From Gambelia wislizenii (taxonomy: Eukaryota; Chordata; Lepidosauria; Squamata; Crotaphytidae): a stretch of 64,000 bases of DNA. Numbering within the stretch: the stretch's first letter is position 1; every line of letters begins with the position of its first letter. This document shows positions 54,670 through 64,000 of the stretch, piece after piece. Both the position numbers and the translations under genes were made by a program. The DNA lies in contig JAUMIR010000003.1 in the NCBI GenBank assembly GCA_030847615.1, positions 32,672,501-32,736,500 on the forward strand, read 5' to 3'. The notes beneath the pieces were generated by a model. The model searched no databases. It had not been told where the DNA came from and worked only from the letters and a program-made list of their open reading frames with translations.

Positions 54670-55055
54670 ACAAGCAGGAGCATGTCCAGAGGAGGGTGAC
54701 CAAAATAGTGGGAGGTCTGGAAGCTGTGCCCTATAAGGAGTGGCTGAGGGAGCTGGATATGTTTAGCAAGGGGAAGAGGTGATATGATAGCCATGTTTAA
54801 ATATTTGAAGGGATGTCATACTGAGAATGGAGCAATCTTGTTTTCTGCTGCTCTGGAGACTAGGACACAGAGCAATTGACTCAAACTGCATGAAAATAGA
54901 TTCCATCTAAGCATGAGGAAGAATTTCCTGACAGTAAGATCCATTTGACAGTAGAACGCACTACCTCAGAGTGTAGTGGGGTCTCCCTTCTTTGGAGGTT
55001 TTTAAACGGAAGCTGAATGGCCATCTGTTGGGAGTGCTTTGATTGTGTATTCCTG
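54670..55055 (+). mobile_element. CR1 LINE fragment
   Basis: Matches the last part of CR1 ORF2 and the 3'UTR start (gagcatgtccagaggagggt to tttgattgtgtattcctg). Cut off before the 3' octamers at about 55,055, where an unrelated coiled-coil coding relic begins; this suggests a rearrangement breakpoint. Confidence 0.82.
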
Positions 55056-55059
55056 AATT

Positions 55060-55507
55060 AAAGGATGCAACAGATATATTGGTTTTGGAACTTCAGAAGA
55101 AAGCAAATGAACTAGAGGTGATGGGCAAACTGAAAAATGATAAAGAAAAACAAGTTGAAGAAATGGCAAGAACATTGGAAAATTCAAAGGAAGTTCAAAA
55201 AGATTTGAAGCATCAGTTATAGTGTGTACAATCTGAACATATCCTTTTAATGAAGGAAAAAGAAAGCAGAATTTCTAATGACTGTACCATGCAGATGCAA
55301 CTCCAAGAGCTTTTAGATGGAAAACAAGTTCCTGAGAGGACCATTGAGAAATTACAAGAAAGAGAAAAATAACTAAAGGATATTGTTCAGACTAGAGAGA
55401 AGGAAATACATGATTTGGAGAGTTCCGAATTCTTTAACAATGAGCTGAAGGTAGAGATGGACATGAAGAAGATTGCTGCAAAAGTACTCAGGCAGAGGAA
55501 CAGTCCT
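55060..55507 (+). pseudogene. Coiled-coil protein coding relic, unidentified
   Basis: One frame stays readable for about 150 codons with only two stops (TAG at about 55,219 and TAA at about 55,370, both where CAG/CAA would fit). The product is rich in Glu, Lys and Leu with heptad spacing: ELQKKANELEVMGKLKNDKE, then EEMARTLENSKEVQKDLKHQ, then EKLQEREK and TREKEIHDLESSEF. It has no introns, so a retrocopy of a cellular coiled-coil mRNA is likely, or a captured segment of the adjacent LTR element. I do not recognise the parent gene. Confidence 0.5.
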
Positions 55508-55640
55508 GTAAATGACAGGAAGGGAGAACAAAGCAGCAGAGCTAGCAGAACGAAATCAGATCAGTACAGATACTGAAGCAGAGCAAGCAGCTAGCAAAGT
55601 AGAGGAGAAGAAAAAAGAGGGACCAGTGAAGAGTGCAAAC

Positions 55641-56290
55641 CAACTTAATGATGTTAATTATGTTACTGAAATGGGGGAGGATGGTAGAAGAAAGGTAATG
55701 CACATGAATGTTAAAGCCATATTTCATGTGGGAGAATTTAGTGCTTTAGGCAGTCTCTGAGATGGGAGATGATGGGATGTGCATACCTTATTGGGAGAGT
55801 TTAAGAAATATGGAAAATAATATCAGTAATATCTACATATGAGATCAAGCCCTTACTAAAGAACAACAGGATGGGGTAAAGGAGGTGTTAGAAAGGTATA
55901 AGGGGATCTTTTCTAATATTCCTGGACAGGTAAAAGGTGTGCAGCATTTTCTTAGAACTGGTGATGCTGAACCTATTTCCAATTCTCCTTACCAGATTAC
56001 AGGAAATTATGCTGAAAGCTGAAACCCAGGAGATAGAGAAGATACTAAGAATGGGCATAATAGTACCATCTGAAAGTTCTTGGGTGTTGACAAAACTGAA
56101 ACCCTAACTCTGGAGGAATTTGTCCTGAGAACAGACCATTCCCCATTATGTTGGCTAAAACACAATAAGGGCAATAATACTGTTACTAAGGTGGAGTTTG
56201 TTGCTGCAAGAATTTGATGTGGACATTGTTTGTATCCAAAGTCAAGAAAATATTGTAGCTCACACCCTGTCCAGATGAGGGGAAGGGTGA
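55641..56290 (+). pseudogene. Ty3/Gypsy-type pol relic
   Basis: Broken pol fragments of an LTR retrotransposon. Near 55,650: NDVNYVTEMGEDGRRKV, then a segment of the protease-RT spacer. Near 55,850-56,000: LTKEQQDGVKEVLERYKG, HFLRTGDAEPIS and GIIVPSESSW, the N-terminal RT region. After a deletion of the RT core, 56,105-56,275 gives the RNase H end: EEFVLRTDHSPLCWLKH and QEFDVDIVCIQSQENIVAH. Several stops and shifts; no catalytic RT motif remains. Confidence 0.7.
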
Positions 56291-57830
56291 GAAAGTGTAT
56301 TGAAGATGTAATGTATTCAAGTAATGTATAATATTTGTAAGTATGATTATATTTAATGGAAAAATGTGTAATGTAATAGGTAAGTATGAATAAAAATGCA
56401 ATGTAAATGGAATGCTAACCTAGGCAAGTAGAGGTACATCCATGATATTTGGGGTGTGTGACTGTGTGCAAATACTAGATTCCACTGCTATAATTGAGTC
56501 CTGGGATGGTCTTAATTAAGCAATGTTTTCTAAGGCAGGAGGTGTGTGACGTGCATGAATCTGGACGTCATGAATGCGAGCATGAGGGAACCAATCCCAA
56601 ACAGGAGACTGTAATCAGATGAGTTTCTGTGTGTTTGAAGAGATGCATGTCAGTTAGGAGACTCAGTTTGTCAGTTTGTGTTTGGAATCAGTGTGTATTT
56701 AAGGTTAGGTCTGTGTGGAGTCTGAATGAGGTTTGAATTCAAGAAGACTGTGTGCAGAGGTTGGTTAGGTTGAGTGTATAATAAACAAAGGATGAATGAG
56801 TCTGGGATATAATTCAAAGCATTAAGTTGCCCCTCCGCATTCGTGGCTTTCACTTTCGCAGTTTCGACTATTTGTGGTTTGCTCAGCAAGCACTCCATTT
56901 AAATCAGCTTCTCTCCCTCGCACACAAGGGAAAGGAGCCATTTAAATGAAGTGCTCCCTGAGCAAACCGCACACCCAACTCCCTGCTCTCCTGGGACTTG
57001 ACTCTGTTTGGGGTGGAGAGCCAAGCCCTGGGAGAGCGGGGAGTTTGGGACAAAGGCGCTTTTCAGCCACCCACCACCCACCCTTCCCAAAGTGGTAATG
57101 GGGCTTTTCCAGCCTTGTCGTGACTTTGGGAGGGTGGGGGAGCCTCTCCGCCATGCTCCCTCCACCCCCGACCTTCCTGAAATGGCTATGGGGCTCTCAA
57201 GCCTCCTGGCCATCACCACCCCCGGCCTTCTCAAAGTGGCTGTGGGGCTTCAAAGCCCCATAGCCACTTTGGGAAGTGCGAGGGTGGCTGGCGAACCTCC
57301 CGCCCGCCCACTGCCACCCCCTGGCCTTCCCGAAGTCACTTCGGGAAGCGTGGGGGGTGATTGGCCAACCGCCCGCCGCCACCCCGACCTCAAGACCCCC
57401 GCGAATGTGAAAAAAATGTGAATAAAAAAGGCCTCACCCCGCACGTACGCCCCCTGCCCTTCCAAAGTGGCGATGGGGCTTTTTGATCCCCATAGCTGCT
57501 TCGGGAAGCATGGCAGGCAGCAGGGGTGGTGGTGGCCAGGCAGGTGGCTTTTTAGCCGCCACCACCACCCACGCTTCCCAAAGTAGCGATGGGGCTCAAA
57601 AAGCCTCATCGCCACTTTGGAAGGGCAGCGGGGAGGCCTTTTTTATTTGCGTTTTTTTCATGTTCAAGGGGGTCTTGAGCCCCTAACCCCATGAATGTGG
57701 AGGGATGACTGTATAACCAAAGGGTTCATCTGTGAACTAGTATATTTGGGGTTTTTCAGAACATCCTGACTCCTCTTGATTCATTCATTATACAGGCAAT
57801 TAAAGGCACACTTACCAGAGAAACACCACA
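56290..57830 (+). mobile_element. Probable 3'UTR and LTR of the Gypsy relic, split by a Tigger-like element
   Basis: Directly after the pol relic comes non-coding DNA with LTR-like content: a tgtg start near 56,455-56,460, a tatttaagg TATA-like box near 56,695 and aataaa near 56,780. It is interrupted at 56,825-57,711 by a GC-rich Tigger-like element and seems to continue to roughly 57,830. Both LTR ends are uncertain. Confidence 0.4.
56825..57711 (+). mobile_element. GC-rich Tigger-like element with internal hairpin array
   Basis: An 887-bp element with Tigger-style ends: agttgcccctccgcattcg at the left and gaatgtggagggatgactg before TA at the right. Unlike its AT-rich relatives, its interior is GC-rich and contains repeated hairpins built on cttcccaaagtggc / gccactttgggaag, at 57,227-57,276, 57,326-57,348, 57,459-57,508 and 57,574-57,623, plus a partial one near 57,082-57,137. 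No transposase frame. Confidence 0.65.
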
Positions 57831-58190
57831 CATCATCCATATATTTGGTTCAGAATGTTCAACCCTGGTTCAGTAAAAAGGGAACCAAAGGGGAACTGTA
57901 AAGAAGGTGGGAGGAATAGAAGGTGGAGGCAGCCAGACTGAACGGTTCGACAAAGTTGGCTGGCACATTTTGAAAGTTGCCCTTGGGTTTCACGCCACAT
58001 GAGGCTATCATACTTTGGACTTGGCATGAAAAGTTACTAGCCCATTGAGTTTTTACTAGTTTACTTATGCATAAATGTGACTGTTAATTCCTTACAGATT
58101 CATGAAAAGGGTGGGGAAATGGGCATTGTCCTGCCAGGCTACTAGTAGGTAGCTTGTACATGCCACAGCTGATCAGGGAAGCCAGAAGTA
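57831..58190. other. Unassigned stretch
   Basis: About 360 bp with nothing recognised. Confidence 0.3.
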
Positions 58191-58442
58191 CAGTAGGACC
58201 CTTGTATGCACGGGGAATTAGTTCTGGGCCCCACCGTGGAAAATGAAATCCGTAGATAATAGCAAATGCCATTGAAAATAATGGGATTTCCAGTTTAAAA
58301 TAACATAGAGTTGCCTTGGAAGACCTAGAAAATGGCTAGAGAGGACACGTTTTCTAGAAAGACTATGGTAGCTGTGCTGAAACTGAAACTGCAGATAATT
58401 GAATCAGGGGATAATGAATCAGTGGATATGGAGGTCCTACTG
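58191..58442. mobile_element. Tigger-like MITE, CAGTAGGACC family
   Basis: The ends cagtaggacccttgtatgc and gatatggaggtcctactg are flanked by TA (58,189-58,190; 58,443-58,444). The body shares 'ggacacgttttctagaaaga'-type sequence, inverted, with 63,151-63,406. Confidence 0.85.
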
Positions 58443-59057
58443 TACATGGTAATTATTGCTTCAATTTCCAAATGATGTTGGGTATTTAAAAAAATGTTTT
58501 AGATAGTTGTAATCAAGCAAATGTTAACATGCTGTATTATTGCGGGTTACATGGATTATTGTGATATGGTAGGATTTGTGCTTTCCCTGCATCTTGTAAA
58601 AGTTACAGTTTTTTGACTATAGCTTCCCAAACCCCTCAACCAGCATAGTCAGTGACCATATTGGCTGGGCGAATTGTGGAATTTGTAGTCCAAAATCTCT
58701 TCTATGCTTTGCTTTTTTCCAAACTGTATACCAATGCAATGCTGAAGATGCAGACTTTATTAGCAAAGCTATTGACAAGCTAGCTACAAGCAGGGAGTAC
58801 TACCTTGAGTCCCTTTTTTGGGGGGTATGTTTTTATTTCCTTATTTTAATCAAATGGGATAGAAAAATGATTAATTGCAACAACAACAACAACAAATAAA
58901 GTTTGTGAACACAGGAAAGTGCATTTCCTGAAATTAAAAATAAAAATTAAAAAGCTTTCCTCTTCACAACACATGGACCAAACTGTGTAATGCAGAAATC
59001 TATGACTAGTATCTGGATCTTATTTTAAACCCTCAAGAGCTTGGATCCTTTTTACGC
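58443..59057. other. Mostly unassigned
   Basis: A motif 'gaatttgtagtccaaaa' near 58,680 is common in old vertebrate miniature elements, and an (ACA)n tract lies near 58,878-58,895. No element with defined ends was found. Confidence 0.3.
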
Positions 59058-59236
59058 TACAGCTATGATTCCATTTTAACTGCCAGATGGCATCTTATGG
59101 AATCCTGAGATTTGCAGTTTAGGAATTGAGAAGTCTCAGCCAGAGAGCTCTAGTGCCTCCCCAAACATTAAATCCCAGGATACCATAGAGTGTAGCTATG
59201 GCAGTTAAAGTGGAATCATAGGGCTATCATAGAGCT
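59058..59236. mobile_element. MITE related to 7,483 and 35,523
   Basis: The left end ctacagctatgattccattt pairs with aaagtggaatcatagggcta at the right, and taactgcca with tggcagtta inside. Internal 'gaatcctgagatttgcagtt' matches the relatives. Confidence 0.65.
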
Positions 59237-59830
59237 AGTGTGAAAGGGCACTAGGGCAGGACTTTTTAGTTCCCCAAGATCTGTATTTGTTTTTCTTTTT
59301 GCACAGAGCTCCAATGTAGGCATTCTTTGGTATTGTCAGCTGAAGCATTGTAAACAGTTACTTCTGATTTGAACCACTTGCCATGTACAGTTTTTAAAAG
59401 CAAGAGGTGGGGAGGGGACAAAAAAAATGACCCAATAGATCTACTGTATCATTCCATTGGGGAACTTACCTTGGTCCAGGCAATGTAACATATTGATACA
59501 GAAAATGATCAGTGCAATTTTTGGCAAACCATGACTGAGGAAAGCAGAAGCAATGGTTGTCAGTAGGTGGGAGGCATGCAGAAAGATCAGAATTTGTTTT
59601 CCCAATTTTGTGGAGATATTGGAATTTTTATTGGGGATGTTACATTCCAACCATAACCTTAACCCTCCATTCATTGCAATTTTCGTTGGGGTCAAAAAAT
59701 ACTCCACAATTGACACAATGCAAGGTTTTGTTTTGTTTAATCATGGTGCAGAAGGGGCAATACAAAAGTAGGAAAAGAAAGGATTTAATTGAGGCAGCGC
59801 CATTGGAGAAGCATTTGAACATGATGAAAA
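59237..59830. other. Unassigned stretch
   Basis: About 590 bp with no supported feature. Confidence 0.3.
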
Positions 59831-59832
59831 TA

Positions 59833-60058
59833 CAGTTGTCCACATTTGCTGGGGTTTGGTTCCAGGACCCCCCATGAATACACAAATCCGTGAATACTCA
59901 AGTCCCATTATATGCAATGGCATAGCAAAATGGTGTCCCTTTTATAAGATGGCAAAATCAAGGTTTGCTTTTTGGATTATTATTTTTTAAAGAATATTTT
60001 CAAGCCGTGAATACTTAAATCCGTAAATGCCAAATCCATGAATGTGGAGGGACAACTG
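59833..60058 (-). mobile_element. Tigger-like MITE
   Basis: The ends cagttgtccacatttgctgg and gtggagggacaactg; the left flank is TA. Body as in 42,363-42,592, same orientation. Confidence 0.82.
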
Positions 60059-61890
60059 CTAGGGGAGGAAGACATTTTCCAGGTATCAGCATGAGGAAAG
60101 TTTAATTCCGCCCATGCTACTGACTCAGTTCTCTCCCACAGCTACACTTAATTTTTTTCCTGAACAAAAGGGGTTCAGAAATCTCTCTATTGTGCATTGT
60201 TTCATTCTTAGCTATGAGTACTAGCAAGAACAGAAACATTTTTCCTAAAGAGCAAGGCAGTAAGGAAGATGTACTGCTTGTCTTTAGGAAGAGGTCGTAG
60301 GTCTGTACATACTGATCTGATCTGAATAATGATAAAACATAAAATGAGCAAGAAAATCTGGTTTTGATCGGAACATGGTAAAGCTGTCTTTCAGGTTTCC
60401 CTTGTCCCAAGAATGCCAGCAATGAGGAATGGTTAAAAACAAAAGAATAGTGGTGAGGAAATTCCATAAATGTTCTCCATTACTCTTTTTGACACTCTTA
60501 AATTTAAATCTTCCAGTAGCTGGCTGGTGCAGAACCCACCCACCCCTCTCTGGCATCAGATTGAATTTGTAACAATGGCCACATAAGATTCTTCCTTCTA
60601 AAAATTTGGAGGGAAAGGTCAGAGGTTGACCACAAGGCTAAAGTAAGGTAGAACCATGCTAAAGAAAAGTATTCTGAATCAAGAAAAAATCAGAAGCTGT
60701 AGAGTTATTATGCTGTTTAAAAACTCAAGGAACACCAGATTAAGCATTACAAGAATATTCTGATGCTATAATTGACTAACTGATCCTTTCTACTACTAAT
60801 AATAACTATCTGAAATGTAAAGAAAAGGCTCAGCTTAAATAGTTCTTACTTGTTGCTTGCCTGGTAATTTTCCAGTACCCTCCTATAATTTATTAGTCAT
60901 GTATATGTTGCTTTGGTGCCAGATTGCTCACATAGAGTGCTGACATCTGGAATGGCACTCTGTCAATATATAAATTGTCTTCAATTCATTATGCCTCCAT
61001 TCTTGAATCCCAAACTGAACAAGTTACCCTTCTGTTCCCTTCTACGTACTCTTTACTTCCTGTGACATTTACTTTTACTGAAAGTAGGGGTTAAAAGTTG
61101 AAATGTCTAAATTATACTAATGTAGTAAGATTGTGGGGGGGTCTCAAATTATTATTCCCACACCCCACCCTACTTCTCTCATCATCATCACTCCTAATAG
61201 GAAGCTGGCACAGTGAAAATCAACAATGGCTACTGGTTCCAAGCCTTCCCTTGGGTCAAGCTGTAGCCTCACTGTCAGAAAATTGAGTATGATGTTCTGT
61301 CTAGTTGGTTTTTGTGAGGAAAGCAAGCTGGCATGTTTTAATCTGCTATGAACCCTTGTAGAACAACATCTTAATAAATAATATGAAATCAATGTGGGTT
61401 CTAAGTATGTTGGCAAGACTTTATCAACTGTGGTGCTTATTCTTAAAGCTGAGCATCTGTTGACACAAAGGTTTCAAAGTGCGAGTTCAGGTATTAGATC
61501 AGTGCGTAGCTTCTTGCTTTCTTGCTTCAGTTATCATTCTTTCCTTTTCCTTTCTTTTATTTATTTATTTTTTTTCGGAAGATGACTTTGACTGTTGTCC
61601 TCTTGAGCTGAATTCTTGTTTCTAAATTATGCATGTGGAATCTAATTATCCCAAGATGCTCTTACAGTTTGGTATGTTTCCAAAAAAATTAAATAGATGC
61701 CCAGTCAAAATGAACCAGCTTTCAGAATGTTAAAGGCAGTGGAAACAGTATTGAAAAGTGTGGAGGCAACTGTGTGAGATGACTTCTGATTCAGTTGTCA
61801 TGGTCTTCTTGGAAATGGAAACTTGGGGATTGGGTGTCCAAACACTGAAGCATTGCTCCTGTGTTGATTCATTCATTTCATGGGCATCTG
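60059..61890. other. Unassigned stretch
   Basis: About 1.8 kb of ordinary-looking AT-rich sequence. No coding frame, RNA gene or repeat could be supported; probably intronic or intergenic. Confidence 0.3.
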
Positions 61891-62090
61891 CATAGAACCA
61901 TTCTCAACCTTTTTGCCCTGGAGGACCCCTTGAAATAATTTTCAGGTGTCAGGGAACTCCTGCATGAAAATTACAGTACTGTACCTACAACTAAAACAAA
62001 GGTGTAATTTTTTTTCCAACTATACCCTCTCGCCAAACTCTAAGGTTCTAAAGAGCCCTGGTTGAGAAACCCTGCCATAGAAGGATCAGT
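61891..62090. mobile_element. hAT-type MITE
   Basis: The ends ccattctcaacctttttg and ccctggttgagaaaccctg are the familiar vertebrate hAT termini (TTCTCAACC type). Next to them, catag occurs on both sides (61,890 and 62,084 area), possibly part of a worn 8-bp duplication. Confidence 0.65.
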
Positions 62091-62732
62091 AAATGATGGA
62101 GTTTACTGATTATATATATAAAGTACCAGGGGTTAGAAGATCATGCCTCTCTCTTTAGGACTGCATCAGTTTCAACCTGCAAATACACAGAATTAAACAG
62201 TTACTGCTCTTTAATTTTGCCATAGCCAAAGCAAAAGGATGTTTACACATGGGTCATGTTGATTTTTTCTAAAAGGATGCTGACCTGCAGCATCTGCACC
62301 TGAAAATACCTCTGAAATGTCGGTGGGGATAGGAAGTTTAGCATGGGTCAAGTCTCACTGAAAAGATGCAAATATTCCCTCTTGAAAACAGAGCAAGATT
62401 TTTGTTGGGACCGTAACAGGAAGGGAAAGGTTAAATTCTTGCAGACATTCTCCCTACTTCCAATATTGCTGAAGGTCCCTGATGCTGCTATTTAGTTATT
62501 TGTTTATATGCACATGCTAATTTTATTCATAAAATGTCACATTTGGTTTGGCCTTGATATAAGAGGGGAAGGTATGAATTAGCCCTATAGGTGCCCTGAG
62601 TCATTTGCAATAGCAGGTACTTTCCAAGACTTTTGTGCTGGTAGTAGCTTCAACACCTTCCTTCCTTGTTTTGTGGCAAACCTACTAGATGTCTGCCTTG
62701 CAACTTTATCTGCCCTAAAAGCTCTCCATGGA
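62091..62732. other. Unassigned stretch
   Basis: About 640 bp without a recognised feature. Confidence 0.3.
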
Positions 62733-62900
62733 GCCAATTTGGTATAGTGGTTTGAGTGTGGGACTGTTACTCTGGAAATCAGGGTTCAAATCCCCATTTG
62801 GCCATGAAAACCCACTGGGTGACCTTGGGCAAGTCACATTCTCTCAACCTCAGAAAAACCCATGATAGAGGTAGAACTAAATCCTACCTCTAAGACTGCT
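62733..62900 (+). mobile_element. tRNA-derived SINE (Sauria-type), tail lost
   Basis: The head gccaatttggtatagtggtt carries an A-box-like sequence, then the B-box-like agggttcaaatcccc, then the body gggtgaccttgggcaagtca. The BovB-like tail is absent after about 62,900. Confidence 0.8.
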
Positions 62901-63039
62901 AGTAAGCAGGGGTGGAATAGTCAGTAGCAGGCAACCAATCAGGACACACCAGTGAGTCCAGCAGTCTCAGTGGAGCCTTTCAGAACCTAGAGCAGCAAAT
63001 TTCTGATGTAAACAGAGCAGCTTTTAAAAACTGGCACTC

Positions 63040-64000
63040 AGAGCCAGGAATTTTATTTATTTATTTATTTTATACCTTGCCTTTCACCCTATGCTGGGAC
63101 CCAAGGTGGCCCACAACATTTAAAAATGATACTAGCTAAAAAACACAGTACAGTAGGACCCCCCATATCCACTGATTCATTATCCACTGATTCAGTTATC
63201 CACGGGACACAAAAAACAGCACACCTATCATAGAGTCTTCCTAGAAAATGTGTCCTGTCTAGCCATTTTCTAGGTCCTCCAAGGCAACTCTATGCTATTT
63301 TAAACTGGAAGTCCCATTATTTTCAATGGTGTTCGCTATTATCCACAGTTTTCAGTATCCAAAGGCCTCCCAGAACCAATTCCCAATGGATACAGGGGTC
63401 CTACTGTACAGTAAATAAGCATTAAAAGAGATTAAGCCATTATATTATTAAAATTCCACATAAATAATAACACATTTTTAAAACTCCATAAAATTAAAAT
63501 AGATCTTAAAAACAGGAGCACCAGTAGTCCAACCTTCATTTGGCAGCAAAGGCCTGGTGGCATAAAAATGTTTTAACTGCCACCTGAAAGAGAGTAAAGA
63601 TGGGCCATCCTAACCTCTCTGGGGAGGGAGTTCCAAAGTCTGGGAGCAACCACTGAAAAGGCTCTCTCCCTAGTTCCCACCAAACGAGCCTGAGAAGGTA
63701 GTGGGACAGAGAGGGGCCTCTCCAACTAATCTTAGTGTTCTGCTGGGTTCATATGGGGAGATACGGTTCTTCAAGTAATCTGGCCCCAAGCCATTTAGGG
63801 CTTTATAGGTCAAAGCCAGCACTTTGAATTGTGATGGTAAACAGATCGGCAGCCAATGGCGCTGTTGCAACAAGAGGGTTATATGCTCCCTATAGCCAGC
63901 CCCATTAACAGTCTGGCTGCTGCTCTCTGAAACAACTGAAGTTTCTGGGCACATTTCAAAGGCAGCCCCACATAGAGCACATTACAGTAATCCAAATGGG
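63040..64000 (-). pseudogene. L2-clade LINE C-terminus and 3' end, runs off the window
   Basis: On the minus strand from 63,954: QRHWLPICLPSQFKVLALTY, ALNGLGPDYLKNRISPYEP and, after a frame break near 63,670, FSVVAPRLWNSLPREVRM, the usual end of an L2 ORF2. The 3'UTR runs to a tail of 'aaataaataaataaa' near 63,060. A Tigger-like MITE is inserted at 63,151-63,406. The 5' side continues past 64,000. Confidence 0.75.
63151..63406. mobile_element. Tigger-like MITE, CAGTAGGACC family
   Basis: The ends cagtaggaccccccatatcc and tacaggggtcctactg are flanked by TA (63,149-63,150; 63,407-63,408). Full-length relative of 58,191-58,442 and of the deleted copy at 34,158. Confidence 0.87.

Noticed and set aside
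1..64000. CRISPR arrays, operons, bacterial or plasmid features
   Set aside because: All repeats are dispersed LINEs, SINEs and DNA transposons of vertebrate type; nothing prokaryotic is seen.

Overview
The window looks like eukaryotic, repeat-dominated DNA from a squamate reptile, most likely a lizard. The inference rests on its mix of elements: CR1, AT-rich L1, L2 and an RTE-like LINE together; tRNA-derived and 5S-rRNA-derived SINEs that end in the same 'cttgaaggca' tail (Sauria-SINE/BovB style); and many Tigger/mariner and hAT miniature elements. Species cannot be fixed by eye. No complete host protein-coding gene is visible. The one host-gene signal is a GC- and CpG-rich stretch (about 36.24-37.95 kb) followed by a short exon-like segment with good splice sites (38,220-38,286), probably a promoter and 5'UTR exon of a gene whose body lies outside the window.

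Layout. 0.24-6.14 kb: full-length L1 on the minus strand with a 12-bp target duplication and decayed ORFs. 6.6-14.7 kb: mariner-like transposon with nested foldbacks, an inverted tRNA-like pair, miniature elements and CR1 scraps. 15.2-24.0 kb: an old CR1 that appears 5'-inverted, later hit by a complete young CR1 with two open ORFs (16,739-20,769), an RTE-like LINE (21,794-23,121), a foldback (23,305-23,603) and a tiny poly-A insertion (15,815-15,842). 24.3-31.7 kb: pieces of an older minus-strand L1 split by a plus-strand L1 that is a close relative of the first L1 and is itself split by a CR1. 32-36 kb: solo LTR, second mariner-like copy with a 325-bp palindrome, SINE and Tigger pieces. 36-38.3 kb: CpG island and exon. 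38.3-43.8 kb: SINEs, one Tigger MITE and unassigned sequence. 43.8-47.4 kb: third mariner-like copy, split by an RTE-like LINE and a SINE. 47.6-53 kb: a three-level nest (L1 holding a SINE holding a scrambled RTE-like LINE). 53.4-58 kb: L2, a hAT foldback with an 8-bp duplication, CR1, a coiled-coil coding relic, a Ty3/Gypsy pol and LTR relic and a GC-rich Tigger-like element. 58-64 kb: miniature elements, a SINE and an L2 running off the end.

How the parts relate. The LINEs supply the reverse transcription machinery. The young CR1 ORF1 (zinc motif plus SGNH esterase) and ORF2 (APE endonuclease plus RT) are the only intact pair seen. SINEs carry tails resembling partner LINEs (BovB-like, or L2-like at 50.2-50.3 kb). 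The two related L1 copies share several frame-breaking changes, so their source was probably already defective and moved in trans, or the assembly has systematic homopolymer errors. All identifications are by eye from motifs and from copy-to-copy comparison inside the window; no database search was run.
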